A stretch of DNA of 39,238 nt from Clostridia bacterium (GTDB lineage: Bacteria; Bacillota; Clostridia; TANB77; CAG-508). The notes beneath the pieces were generated by a model, which worked only from the letters and a program-made list of their open reading frames with translations, ran no database searches and was not told the DNA's origin. The position numbers were made by a program, and so were the translations under genes. The DNA is taken from the NCBI GenBank assembly GCA_017404025.1, contig JAFRDD010000011.1, positions 1-39,238 on the forward strand, in the 5' to 3' direction. How positions within the stretch are numbered: position 1 is the first letter of the stretch; each line of letters starts with the position of its first letter. This document shows positions 8,774 through 17,528 of the stretch, one piece after another.

Positions 8774-8890
8774 TTATTCTTCGTTGAGCATATCTACAAA
8801 TTTTTGCATTATAATCTCTTCAAATATTCCTTTTAAGTCTTGATTTCCATACTCAACTATAACATTTCTATCTTCCTCCTTCACTTTCAT
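8774..8890 (-). CDS. 38-residue acidic protein upstream of the integrase
   Basis: ATG at 8890 (preceded by AGGTG) opens a frame beginning MKVKEEDRNVIVEYGNQDLK and ending FVDMLNEE, with stop at 8774. It is short and acidic with a predicted helical second half. Small genes in this position are common next to serine integrases of Clostridia elements, but I do not recognise the family. The ribosome site is close to the start, so confidence is moderate. Confidence 0.5.
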   Translation of the reverse strand: MKVKEEDRNVIVEYGNQDLKGIFEEIIMQKFVDMLNEE

Positions 8891-9037
8891 CACCTGTTAC
8901 CAATAGTATTCTCTAAGTTGTTATTTATGATAAATCCATTATTCTCTATGTCATCAGATTTATTTTCTAGATATTTAAGATATTAAATAATATAATTTTA
9001 TATCTAACAACTTAAATATCTTCTAAATTAATTCTGA

Positions 9038-9685
9038 TTACCTAACTTCATTTGGATTATATTTTTGTTTATCTGATTTCTTATGCTTTTTAACTGGATC
9101 TATAACTCTAACCATTATTTTTAAATCTGGGTAATCTTTGAATTGTTTTTTTATTGTTTCTTCTCTTCTTCTTGCATATTCTAAATCTGCACCAATTTTA
9201 TTTTGAGACTTATATTCATCTCTGATTTTTTCCCAAAGATTTTCATCCTTAAAAGTTAACCTTATATTTTCTTCTCTTATATCATCCAAATTTCCATTCA
9301 GATGAACCAACTCATAAGGTAATAGATAACTTGAATTATCCCACTTTTCATATTCTTCTTTAGGAACCTTATCATATGCTACAATAGCATAATAATATAA
9401 AGGTTTATCGAATGTATTTGTTAAAGCAGATAACGTATTATATCTATCTTTCAATGGTCTAAAACTTGTCCCTTCTTGTACAAGCCTTAATAATGTGTCT
9501 TTTGGAACAATTGCAAATCTATTCCCATTTTTGAAAGGAACTTTAACGTTATAATATCCGTCTTTCCTTTTTCTTACATTTTCTTTTCTTGTTTTTATTA
9601 ACTTTCTATCTTTTTTGTTATTCTCAAAAGCTACTTCTTCGCCTTTAATATCATTTATATATTCTTCGATTTTACTATTATTCAT
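9038..9685 (-). CDS. Unrecognised element protein with HNH-like stretch
   Basis: A 215-residue basic protein. Residues 128-145 (YELVHLNGNLDDIREENI) resemble the beta-beta-alpha core of HNH homing-type nucleases, in which a pattern HxxxNxxDNRxxNL is usual; here only part of the metal and catalytic residues remain (one His, the Asp, one Asn), so nuclease activity is doubtful. The N terminus is rich in Lys and Arg. It is encoded 2 bases after the upstream 146-residue gene and so belongs to the replication operon running from 13592. I cannot assign a function. Confidence 0.6.
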   Translation of the reverse strand: MNNSKIEEYINDIKGEEVAFENNKKDRKLIKTRKENVRKRKDGYYNVKVPFKNGNRFAIVPKDTLLRLVQEGTSFRPLKDRYNTLSALTNTFDKPLYYYAIVAYDKVPKEEYEKWDNSSYLLPYELVHLNGNLDDIREENIRLTFKDENLWEKIRDEYKSQNKIGADLEYARRREETIKKQFKDYPDLKIMVRVIDPVKKHKKSDKQKYNPNEVR

Positions 9686-9687
9686 AG

Positions 9688-10128
9688 TTATTCCTCCTCA
9701 AAATTATCATTTTCTACATCTTCAAAGTTTAAAGCATTTTCTTCTGATACTTTTTTATCATTTTTTCCTTTTGTACTTAATCCATATTGTTTACGCAAAT
9801 CTTTTATTAGTTCTTGAACTTTTTCTTCAATTTCTTCTTCCTTTAATTGTTTGTTTTTTAATTCTTTTCTATATTTTTCTGCTTCTCTGTCAACTTTAAA
9901 TTCTTTTTGTTGTTTTAAATCTGAATTTATTTTTGTGTAATCAGATGGAAGCATAAACAATTTAAAGTATTTATAGTCTACTTTCTTTTGTTTGGTTTCA
10001 TTTCTTAAATTATTTATTTCGACTACTTTTTTTAATATTGATTTCAGCTCCTTTTGTTCTTTCTCGCTATATTTAAATTGTTTTATATATTTCAAGAACT
10101 CATCGATGTCAGCATCTCTGTTATGCAT
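9688..10128 (-). CDS. Unrecognised coiled-coil element protein
   Basis: A 146-residue highly charged protein, mostly Lys and Glu, with long predicted helices (for example KEQKELKSILKKVVEINNL and KNKQLKEEEIEEKVQELI) and an acidic tail ending FEDVENDNFEEE. No motif is recognised. It lies between the primase/helicase gene and the HNH-like gene, in the same direction and with short gaps, so an accessory or scaffolding role in replication of the element is a reasonable but unproven guess. Confidence 0.6.
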   Translation of the reverse strand: MHNRDADIDEFLKYIKQFKYSEKEQKELKSILKKVVEINNLRNETKQKKVDYKYFKLFMLPSDYTKINSDLKQQKEFKVDREAEKYRKELKNKQLKEEEIEEKVQELIKDLRKQYGLSTKGKNDKKVSEENALNFEDVENDNFEEE

Positions 10129-10204
10129 TCTTATTTTCTCCCTTCATAATTAAAATTTCACAATATCACACAGAACACAATATTTTAGAATAAAGCAACA
10201 ACTT

Positions 10205-12623
10205 TTATATATCTTCAAATGTTTCATCTCCTATATTGGGGTATAAAATATCTTTTTGGTCTAATTTTTCTATTTCATCTTGTGGTAAAGTTAAATTATT
10301 TTCTAACTTGAAAGCAACCATTCTTCTTCTGCCACCGTTATAAAATTTTAAAACCTCATAATATATTCGATTTTTATCTCTTTGAATTTTTATATAATTC
10401 AATTCTGCTAGTTGTTTCTTAACCGCCACAGCAGATAATTCATTTTTTTGTAAAAGCTCTTGAAATTTATTTGGTAAAATATAATAATAACCATCTTCAT
10501 ATAAACCATACTTTTCAGATGTATCTCCTTCTTTACGTTCAGTTAATATTTCATAATCTTCTCTTTTATCTTCACTAGAGTTATATTTGCCTTTTATTTC
10601 ATGTCTATCGAATTTTAAATCATTTTCAATAAGCCAACTACATATAATTTCATATGCTCTCTTTACATCTGATGTTTCATCTTCTCTTGGTAATGTCTCG
10701 AGTATTTTTAACCCCATTTCTATTGAACTTTGTAAATCTGTATCAAAGAAATATCTTCCAATTATACTATCTGCTAAAACTATACTTGCCATTGCTTGAA
10801 TATAAGAACTCACAACATCTTTATTACATTTTTTATTTAATGTTTCTTCAATTTTGTCATATTCTTTCATTAAGTCATCATAATTATTTGAAGAATATTC
10901 TTTTATTAAATTTTCAATGTACGCAGGACCCGCAGTTCCATATTCATTTTTTGTAACTCTATATATACTTTTTGCCTCTTCTTCTCTCCCAAATGGTCGA
11001 CCATAGATGTCTAAAACCCTATTCTTTGCTCCAGCATGATGATTTAAATCGACTAATGGTTCTTCTCCGTGTTGTTATACCTATTGTGCGCCATTTAAGA
11101 TTTCTTTCGAGTCCGACCTTCTTTTCTTCCTCTCAGTTTTGATTTGCCTTCATTCAACATATAGATAAAAGTTTCAAATAATTGCTTATTATGTGATACT
11201 TGTTTTTCATTTACACCCAATACAATATCAGATAATAGAGACATAAGTCGTTCAAATCCCACAAGTGTACTATTGAATGTAACCTTTAGCTCTTCTGGAT
11301 TACCGCCAAGCACTTAATGAAGCATACAAACTTGCTGACTTGCCACTTTTACTTGAGCCCCAAATATTAACTATAAATGTTCTTGCTCCAATGTATTTTA
11401 ATAATGGTGGTACAAAACCACTAGCCAAAACGCACCTAAATATATCATTCTCTCTCAATGGTTTCATTACTTTAATCCATTTTTCTAATGTTCCTTTGCT
11501 TTTAAAACCCTCTAACCATGATGTTGCGTTTTCTTCCGCTTCTAGCTTTACATCTTCATTAACATATGGTATAAAAATATTGTTATCTATCCAACCGAGC
11601 CTATCTACTGTTCTTATTGTAGGAATATTATCGTAGTTTTCTTGTTCCAGTTCTGTTAAAAATCCAATCCAACTTGGACTATTATTACTTGTAACTGGAA
11701 TACCCTTATTTCCTAATGTTAAAATACTATGTTTGTTGTTTATAATATTTTTATCTACTTTTAATATCTTCCATTCTTTTTTGTTTGGTTTATAATAAAT
11801 TAGTTCCAATTTTTGTTCACCTGTATCTATATTTTCTAATATCGATTTAATTAAAACTAAACTATTACTAAATCCAACCCACTTATATTTTTTACCCGAA
11901 CGGATTCTCTGCAAAATCTTTCCGTCTTTTATACTATAATTGTAAGGAACTTTTAAATTGATATTTATTTCTTCATTACCTATTGATATTTTTTCCTTAT
12001 AAACTTGTAATTCTTCATGCTCTTCTTTTTCCCATTTCTTTATTTTAGCTTTTTTTAGTTTAATATCTTTATTATATATATTTGTTTCTTTTTCAAGTTT
12101 CTCGAGCTTAATTAAGACATCTTCATCATTATTAACCATTTCAAAGACATCGGTTATGTCCCCTTTTTCTTTTAAACTTGGCCACTCTTTGGTCAAATCT
12201 AAAATTTTGATAATATTAGATTTAGAAAGATAATTTGCAACTTCTTCGCTGTATGTCTTTCCTACTGCATCATTATCTGGTATAATTATAATATCAGCAT
12301 TTTCCAAAATGTCTGGTGCGTCTTGTGGCAATGTACCATTAACGCCGTCCAGCGATAGTAGTTGCCACAAGACCTTTTTCTTTTAGAGTTTCAACGTCTT
12401 TTTCTCCCTCAACCCAATATATTTTTTGAGCTTTTTCTACTGCACTTATAACTGCGGAAAGGTTATATAGCACTCTTTCCATTCCATCAAGTCCTATTAT
12501 CCATTTTCCGTTTTGGTATCTATATGAGTAAAATGATTTTCCATCTTCTTTTTGAATTCTGACTTGCTTATATAGTGGATTATCATCTTTATCGGTATAA
12601 ATATAGTCAATACTATTTGACAT
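10205..12623 (-). CDS. TOPRIM-DUF927 primase/helicase read through four CGG +1 sites
   Basis: Four open segments in three frames join into one 804-residue replication protein if the C of CGG is skipped at 12347, 11305, 11115 and 11069. Order: N-terminal region with a TOPRIM-like part (YWVEGEKDVETLKEKG, then IIIIPDNDAVGKTY), DUF927 helicase-like domain with Walker A GSSKSGKS (about residues 422-429), the conserved SAW-G-NPEELKVTFNST and TT-G-EEPLVDLNHH, and a C-terminal region like DNA-binding domains of these primases. The restored residues are Gly93, Gly440, Gly503 and Gly518, three of them in well conserved family stretches. The start ATG 12623 follows GGAGGTATAAAG, directly after the TOPRIM gene. 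The final 287 codons up to 10205 close in the predicted frame. Four separate mutations in an otherwise clean gene are hard to credit; recoding is the better reading. Confidence 0.88.
11066..11069 (-). other. CGG+A frameshift site 4 of the primase/helicase
   Basis: Minus-strand frame 0 reads ACA CGG AGA; the family sequence continues ACA (C) GGA GAA GAA CCA, giving TT-GEEPL, a conserved DUF927 stretch. The frame then stays open for 287 codons. Confidence 0.85.
11112..11115 (-). other. CGG+A frameshift site 3 of the primase/helicase
   Basis: Frame 0 reads GGT CGG ACT and stops at TAA six codons after CGG. Skipping C gives GGT GGA CTC GAA and 15 codons (GGLERNLKWRTIGITT) that lead exactly into the fourth site. 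Confidence 0.82.
11302..11305 (-). other. CGG+T frameshift site 2 of the primase/helicase
   Basis: Frame 0 reads TGG CGG TAA, with the stop directly after CGG. Skipping C gives TGG GGT AAT CCA GAA, the WGNPEEL stretch typical of DUF927 proteins. Confidence 0.88.
12344..12347 (-). other. CGG+C frameshift site 1 of the primase/helicase
   Basis: Frame 0 reads GGA CGG CGT TAA. Skipping C gives GGA GGC GTT AAT GGT, so TTIAGGVNG, where TOPRIM-type proteins show a glycine pair (TTxxGG). Confidence 0.82.
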
Positions 12624-12625
12624 CT

Positions 12626-13357
12626 TTATACCTCCTTGTTTGATAGTAAATCATTAATAATGCTATCTAAAGTTTCCTTTAAATACTCATCATTATTAAC
12701 GATATTTCTTAAATCTTCTATATCTCCACCTTCTTTTAATTGTGGACAGATATCAGATAATTCAATAACACCCACATTATCTGCTGCGTCAGATATAGTT
12801 TCAAAAGTATTCTCTGCAAATGCTCTTCCTTCTTCATCATTATCAGCTATTACTAAAACATTTGCGTGTTTTAAATACTTATTAAATCTAATAATCCATT
12901 TATCACTTCCCTTAAATGGACCTGTTGTAGCTGTGTAGCCTAATTCATAGAAAACATTACATTTGCTTTCTCCTTCTGTTACTATTATTACATCTCCATT
13001 TTCCTTTGCTCTAATTACATTAGGCAAGTTATAAGGGATTGTTTTTAATTTTCCCAATCCTGGTTTATACTCTCCGTTTTCTAATGGTCTTGCGACATAA
13101 TATGGTTCTTCTGCATTTTGCATTTTTTGAACCTCATATATAAACTCTCCATCTTCATTTATATATGGGTATCTCGCCACAACTTTTGGTTTTATTTCTG
13201 TGTCTCTTTGAACCTTACTAAATGTAGCAACATTTAATTCTACTTTTTTATTTTTTTCTTCCATTGTTTCTTTTTCCTCCTTTTTATTCTTTTCTTTCAT
13301 TTCTTTTGCAAACTCTTCGATGCTTTGTTCTAGATTTTGTTTCTTTTTATCGGCCAT
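12626..13357 (-). CDS. TOPRIM-domain primase component
   Basis: A 243-residue protein with a TOPRIM core: VIVTEGESKCNVFYELGYTA (metal-binding Glu) and VLVIADNDEEGRAFA (DxD-type acidic motif). An N-terminal Lys/Glu-rich linker occupies residues 1-45. With the separate CHC2 protein upstream and the DUF927 protein downstream it makes up a split primase for replication of the element. An open frame reaches back to 13408, but GGAGGGG sits 5-11 bases before ATG 13357, which is therefore preferred. The stop is immediately before ATG 12623 of the next gene. Possible alternative: a regulator of the helicase rather than a catalytic primase subunit. Confidence 0.8.
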   Translation of the reverse strand: MADKKKQNLEQSIEEFAKEMKEKNKKEEKETMEEKNKKVELNVATFSKVQRDTEIKPKVVARYPYINEDGEFIYEVQKMQNAEEPYYVARPLENGEYKPGLGKLKTIPYNLPNVIRAKENGDVIIVTEGESKCNVFYELGYTATTGPFKGSDKWIIRFNKYLKHANVLVIADNDEEGRAFAENTFETISDAADNVGVIELSDICPQLKEGGDIEDLRNIVNNDEYLKETLDSIINDLLSNKEV

Positions 13358-13379
13358 TTTTACCCCTCCTTCTAAAATT

Positions 13380-13592
13380 TTAATTTTTATATAAATCTTT
13401 AAGTTCAAGACCTATAGCATTCATTATGTCTTTTGCTTCACATCCAGCGAAACAATTTATAAGTGTTTTGTCTTTTAAATCCCTTAATGAAAGACTTGGT
13501 CTGTTATCATTATGAGCAGGACATCTAGCCATATATTGTGGGTAGTCTCCGCTCACACATTCAAGTCTTTCTAATATTTCTTCTGTCTGCAT
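13380..13592 (-). CDS. CHC2-type zinc-finger primase component
   Basis: The 70-residue protein matches the zinc-binding domain found at the N terminus of DnaG-like primases: RCPAHNDNRPSLSL, then LINCFAGCEAKDIM, giving the Cys-His...Cys...Cys metal pattern. It would recognise template DNA for primer synthesis. In many plasmid and phage primases this domain is fused to TOPRIM; here it is a separate gene followed by the TOPRIM gene 22 bases later. It begins the minus-strand replication operon, opposite the divergent gene at 13714. Confidence 0.85.
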   Translation of the reverse strand: MQTEEILERLECVSGDYPQYMARCPAHNDNRPSLSLRDLKDKTLINCFAGCEAKDIMNAIGLELKDLYKN

Positions 13593-13635
13593 ATCTACTT
13601 ACACCTCCATTCAATTTTAGTTTTACTTTGTTATG

Positions 13636-13664
13636 TTGTATTATCATTATAAATCTGCTATAAT
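13636..13664 (+). promoter_or_regulatory. Promoter of the gene at 13714
   Basis: TTGTAT (13636-13641), 17 bases, then TATAAT (13659-13664) with an extended TGC just before it. Two tandem copies of AAGTTTTTGG (13681-13700) follow in the leader and run into the GGAGAG ribosome site; they may be an operator. Confidence 0.6.
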
Positions 13665-13713
13665 ACTTTTACATAACTTTAAGTTTTTGGAAGTTTTTGG
13701 AGAGTGAAAAATT

Positions 13714-14997
13714 ATGAATAAAACAATAATCAAAGAATTAAATCCATATGAAAGTTTTGATATAAATTCTGTAATACATTGTAATGGTGTAATATATTCT
13801 GACTATACTTATCGTTTTTCTAGTTCAGAACAATCTAATATTAAACTTTCTTATAGAAAAATAACTGCTGAAATATTATCGCCAAAAATAATTAAAAATA
13901 AAAATATTTCAAATATAATTTTTCCTCTAAATATGGTAGTAGGTCAAGTTCCAATTGAAACTGGTAATTTTCTTTATAATCGTTCCGAATTAGTTGAACA
14001 AATAATAATATACGCAAAAAAATTATTCAATATTATCAGAGATACAAATGTAATTAAGATGTATGTGAATCGACTTAATGATTCTCTTCTTCCTCCTTTA
14101 AAAAATTTATATGATAACATTGAATTTGAAAAATTAAATATTATTATTGATTTTTTCAAGGAATTCGGTTTTCCTTTTAATAATATAAATAATGAAAAAA
14201 CATCATATAGTGGTGTCTCATATGATTTAATAGAAGGAAAAATTATCCCTTCTTTACTTATTATATATATTGTTAATACTATATACGAACATATTACTTT
14301 TTTAGAAACAGCTAATCTTTTTAATGAAAATCTTGACACTGTTACTAATATTATTTATGAATTATTTGAATATGAAAAATTATTTAATACTAACACAAAA
14401 GAAATAAAAATAGATTTAAATGTTGATTTAACAAAAATTAATTATGATAACTTTAAACTCAAATTAGACTATCAATTGTTCGATTACAAAATCAATTTAA
14501 TAGAAATAATTAATCTTTTTTCAAATAAATTTCTTGCTCCAAAGAAGCATACATTTTATAGTTATGATGAAGATAAAAATGTTTCTATTCTTAAATCTGA
14601 TAACTTATTAGATTTAGCATGGGCGATTTGCTCAAATAAAATTTTGACTGAATTCAAATTGGGCAAAAAGAAAATCTGTCGAAAATGCCATCTTGAATTT
14701 ATAGCTAAAACTGATGATGTTTACTGCAATAAATGTAAAACCACAATATCTAATAGTGAAAAACAAGGTGTAACAAAAAATAACAAAAAACGATATATTT
14801 TAGAATTATTAGAATATGAAAATTATATTTTTGATGATAATGACATTAATATAAAAATTCAAGAATATAAAGAATTAAAAGTTAGCGGTAAAATAGACAA
14901 TATTGATGGACATGATTATAAGATAAAAACAGAACTAAAACCTCTAAAATCAAAAATACAAAATGAGATACATCTTAACAAATATAGATTAAAATAA
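13714..14997 (+). CDS. Unrecognised element protein with C-terminal zinc ribbon
   Basis: A 427-residue protein and one of only two genes of the element on the plus strand. Most of the sequence is AT-codon rich with no familiar motif. Near residues 325-347 there is CRKCHLEFIAKTDDVYCNKC, a four-cysteine zinc ribbon, followed by a basic region (NNKKRYILELLEYE). Similar ribbons occur at the C terminus of several uncharacterised Firmicutes element proteins (DUF6076 is one possibility, not confirmed). It is transcribed alone from its own promoter and ends in a strong terminator, divergent from the replication operon. Cargo, anti-phage or regulatory roles are all possible. Confidence 0.6.
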   Translation: MNKTIIKELNPYESFDINSVIHCNGVIYSDYTYRFSSSEQSNIKLSYRKITAEILSPKIIKNKNISNIIFPLNMVVGQVPIETGNFLYNRSELVEQIIIYAKKLFNIIRDTNVIKMYVNRLNDSLLPPLKNLYDNIEFEKLNIIIDFFKEFGFPFNNINNEKTSYSGVSYDLIEGKIIPSLLIIYIVNTIYEHITFLETANLFNENLDTVTNIIYELFEYEKLFNTNTKEIKIDLNVDLTKINYDNFKLKLDYQLFDYKINLIEIINLFSNKFLAPKKHTFYSYDEDKNVSILKSDNLLDLAWAICSNKILTEFKLGKKKICRKCHLEFIAKTDDVYCNKCKTTISNSEKQGVTKNNKKRYILELLEYENYIFDDNDINIKIQEYKELKVSGKIDNIDGHDYKIKTELKPLKSKIQNEIHLNKYRLK

Positions 14998-15031
14998 AGA
15001 AGGTAGAATTAAATTCTACCTTCATATTTTT
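14998..15031. terminator. Bidirectional terminator between convergent genes
   Basis: GAAGGTAGAA (from about 14999) pairs with TTCTACCTTC around TTAAA and is followed on the plus strand by ATATTTTTTT. The end of the resolvase coding region, as read after the +1 shift, lies in the same hairpin. Confidence 0.85.
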
Positions 15032-15639
15032 TTACAATTCCGTAGAAACTCCCTCTTTTTAATCCAAGCTTTTCCATTGTTACCTTTGCAGTTTGTCCGA
15101 CCTTCTTTCCATATTTTGTATTGTTCCTCAAAGTCTTTTGGAATTTCAATTTTAGGTCTACCAAATTTAACACCATTTTTTAAAGCTATATCTATTCCTT
15201 CTTTTTGTCTGCTCCTTATTTTTGTTCTCTCTTCCTCTGCCACAAAACTTAATACTTGTAGAACTAAATCTGATATGAAATTCCCTAAGAGGTCCTTATA
15301 TTGTCTTGTGTCTAATATTGGCATATCTAAGACCACAATATCTGTTTTTAAATCTTGTGTTATTTCTCTCCACTCGTTTTGAATTTCTTTATAATTTCTT
15401 CCTAATCTGTCAATAGATTTAATTACAAGTACATTATTTTCAGTTCTTTTTAGAATTTTCTTTAATAATTGATATTCTTCTCTCTCGAAATCCTTTCCGC
15501 TTCTTTTATCAATAAATATGTTATCTTCTGGAACTCCAAACTCCTTAAATGCCTCTAATTGTCTTGCCTCATTTTGTTCCTTTGTACTTACTCGTGCATA
15601 ACCATACACATTTTTTGAATTTGCTACGAAATTTTCCAT
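15009..15639 (-). CDS. Small serine resolvase/invertase (needs +1 shift at CGG)
   Basis: The catalytic domain has YGYARVSTKEQN (nucleophile Ser) and IDRLGRNYKEI, and DLVLQVLSFVAEEERTKIRSRQ forms the long E helix of resolvases. After KFGRPKIEIPKDFEEQYKIWKEG, frame 0 passes CGG (15099) into a basic nonsense tail ending at 15022. Skipping C gives GGQTAKVTMEKLGLKRGSFY, the expected helix-turn-helix of the C-terminal domain, and a stop at 15009 for a 209-residue protein. Without the shift the protein would lack a DNA-binding domain. It may resolve dimers or invert DNA; a candidate site lies upstream. ATG 15639 is the start. Confidence 0.88.
15096..15099 (-). other. CGG+A frameshift site in the resolvase
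   Basis: Frame 0 reads GGT CGG ACA AAC; the helix-turn-helix is encoded by GGT (C) GGA CAA ACT GCA AAG. The glycine is Gly181 of the restored protein. Confidence 0.88.
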
Positions 15640-15742
15640 AAATAAAAACCACCTTTTTTCTTTTTTTAATTATATATTGCAAACTCTTGTTTGTAAACAA
15701 TATTTCTTAAATTTGTTCAAAAAAGTGGTTTAAGTTTTTAAA

Positions 15743-15829
15743 TATGTTTAAAATGTAAAATATATACTTTTTAAATATAAAATTCTTAACTTTTCCAATG
15801 TTTATTAAATTATAATTTTTTAAACATAC
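15743..15829. repeat. Inverted repeats upstream of the resolvase (candidate res site)
   Basis: TATGTTTAAAA (15743-15753) and TTTTAAACATA (15819-15829) are perfect inverted copies about 65 bases apart, in the 205-base gap between the resolvase and the winged-helix gene. AAAACCACCTTTTTT near 15647 and AAAAAAGTGGTTT near 15718 are another near-inverted pair. Resolvases usually act on inverted half-sites upstream of their own gene, so this is a plausible but unproven res region. Confidence 0.4.
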
Positions 15830-15844
15830 TATGTGTTGGTTTAT

Positions 15845-16177
15845 TTAAATCATTCTTATTGCATTCCAGTCTTTATCTGAAAGATTATTGCATAACTCAT
15901 AACATGGTTTAGAAATAGCAAATTTTATTTTTCCATTATCATTTCTTTCTGTTAAAATCCCTTTATTCTTTAATTCTTCAATTCGATGTGCTACTCCTGC
16001 ACGACTAATTCCTCCCATATTATAAATATCATCAGCAGTTATATTTTCATTTTCATATATTCTACTTAATATTTCTATTTCTGTGTCTCCCAAGCATTCT
16101 TTGCAATATTTCAAACTAGATACTGGACAATGTTCATTTAAACTTGAACAAAAATTTTTTTCTTTCAACTCTTCCAT
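15845..16177 (-). CDS. Winged-helix regulator with N-terminal cysteine cluster
   Basis: A 110-residue protein. Residues 9-29 contain five cysteines (CSSLNEHCPVSSLKYCKECL), which may bind zinc or an Fe-S cluster. Residues 31-90 form a winged helix (TEIEILSRIYENENITADD, ISRAGVAHRIEELKNKGIL), and a further two cysteines lie near the end (KPCYELC). It is likely a transcription regulator of the element, perhaps sensing metal or redox. No family name can be given with confidence. It has an isolated position between the resolvase gene and the terminator that closes the cargo operon. Confidence 0.65.
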   Translation of the reverse strand: MEELKEKNFCSSLNEHCPVSSLKYCKECLGDTEIEILSRIYENENITADDIYNMGGISRAGVAHRIEELKNKGILTERNDNGKIKFAISKPCYELCNNLSDKDWNAIRMI

Positions 16178-16243
16178 AATTCATTCTCCTTTTGCCGTTA
16201 TTATACAATTAAAATATAAAAAAATCAAGCTATGGTCAAGCAC

Positions 16244-16278
16244 AAAAAAAATGTAATACTTTATTGTATTACATTTTT
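16244..16278. terminator. Bidirectional terminator of the cargo operon
   Basis: AAAAATGTAATAC (16247-16259) pairs perfectly with 16266-16278 around a 6-base loop. Both strands have a following T run, so it serves the minus-strand cargo genes and blocks plus-strand read-through. Confidence 0.8.
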
Positions 16279-16303
16279 ATTTTTCAAATTTCAACTTATA
16301 TTA

Positions 16304-17269
16304 TTAAAATAGTGGAATTTCTTCAGCTTCATATTCAAGATTTTTTATTTTTTCACTAAATTCATTAAAGTATCTTTTATATGCTTCTTTTGTTCCTATA
16401 CTTTCATCTAAAATATTTTTATCTATTATTCCTATTAAATCTAACGCAGTCTCAACATCTTTATTATAATTATTTTTTCTAAATTCTTGAAAATCTTCTA
16501 ATAAATTTTCATATCTGCTTTTTAATGAACTTATTTTATTGTTTAAATATGTATCATAAAGTTCTCCGTATTCATCACTATATGAACGATTTATCTCGCT
16601 TTGTTTATTTTCTTTAGAATTTAATCTAATCCAATTAACTTCTAATAATAACATTATTATTAAATAAGAACAAAATAAACCAATTCCAATGAATCCACTA
16701 TTTAAAAAGAATAATGTAATTATTACTAATAATTGAGCTAGTTTCATTCTTTTTTTATTTTTTTCTACTTTGTTCATTATTCCAAATAATTCTACTTGGC
16801 TACTATTGTATTTTGATATGATGTCATTATTTTTATATTCTTCTTCAAATTTATTTTTAAATTTTTCATATTTATCATAGCCGCCGTCAGATTCAATAAA
16901 GTCTTTATTTTCATTGCTTTCTAATTTAATATCTAATAAATCCTTATTTTCATCTTTTAACTCATCTAGTATAGAAAACTTTTTCTCCATATATGCTAAT
17001 GACATATAAATAGTGCCTACAACCTCATAGCTAAAACCTATATTGTCAAATATTTGTTGATTTCTTCTATAATTATATTCTATTTTTTCTTGTTCTCTAG
17101 CTAAATCTTGTTTTTTTGCTATGTCATACATTGCTTGTATTTTCTGTCTTTCCGCTTGTTCTATTATTCTTGTTTGTTTTTCTGCTTCTTTTGCCGCTAT
17201 TTCTCTATTTTTATCATTTGCATATTTCCTAAGTTCTTCATTCATTCCCCAATAAATATTTTCGCTCAT
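16304..17269 (-). CDS. Coiled-coil membrane protein of the cargo block
   Basis: A 321-residue protein from ATG 17269, chosen because AAGGAGAA lies 7 bases before it; an in-frame ATG at 17308 lies inside the preceding gene. The N-terminal third is a long charged coiled coil (KNREIAAKEAEKQTRIIEQA), the middle (from about residue 180) has one hairpin of two membrane helices (LLVIITLFFLNSGFIGIGLF and the segment after it), and the C terminus is again coiled coil. The form, an oligomerising sensor with a membrane hairpin, recurs in abortive-infection effectors, but no family is recognised. It ends the operon. Confidence 0.6.
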   Translation of the reverse strand: MSENIYWGMNEELRKYANDKNREIAAKEAEKQTRIIEQAERQKIQAMYDIAKKQDLAREQEKIEYNYRRNQQIFDNIGFSYEVVGTIYMSLAYMEKKFSILDELKDENKDLLDIKLESNENKDFIESDGGYDKYEKFKNKFEEEYKNNDIISKYNSSQVELFGIMNKVEKNKKRMKLAQLLVIITLFFLNSGFIGIGLFCSYLIIMLLLEVNWIRLNSKENKQSEINRSYSDEYGELYDTYLNNKISSLKSRYENLLEDFQEFRKNNYNKDVETALDLIGIIDKNILDESIGTKEAYKRYFNEFSEKIKNLEYEAEEIPLF

Positions 17270-17294
17270 TCTACAATTCTCCTTAAAACTATTC

Positions 17295-17501
17295 TTATAT
17301 TCTTTCAATTTTCAAATGTAAATTTTCTAATTTTGATTTCCAATTCCAGTTTTCTACTCCATTTTCTATTTTGTCTAATAATTCTTTCTTGCTTAATTCA
17401 TAAGCACGATCCGTTCTATATAATTTTCTAAATTCTACAATCCATTCTTCAAATGTAACTTTATTTTCATTAACGAAAAAGTTATAATTTTTAATTTTCA
17501 T
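17295..17501 (-). CDS. 68-residue unrecognised protein
   Basis: A small charged protein beginning MKIKNYNFFVNENKVTFEEW, with a tryptophan-rich C-terminal stretch (NGVENWNWKSKLENLHLKI). It lies between the HAD-like gene and the coiled-coil membrane gene, same strand, short gaps, so is probably co-transcribed. The size and context would suit a small partner or antidote protein, but nothing in the sequence shows this. Confidence 0.55.
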   Translation of the reverse strand: MKIKNYNFFVNENKVTFEEWIVEFRKLYRTDRAYELSKKELLDKIENGVENWNWKSKLENLHLKIERI

Positions 17502-17528
17502 AATTCTTCACTTTCTACTTATAATTTT

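Noticed and set aside
13380-13408. A broken fusion between the CHC2 gene and the TOPRIM gene
   Set aside because: The gap contains a normal stop, a GGAGGGG ribosome site and a good ATG, and there is no CGG at the junction; separate genes are the simpler reading.
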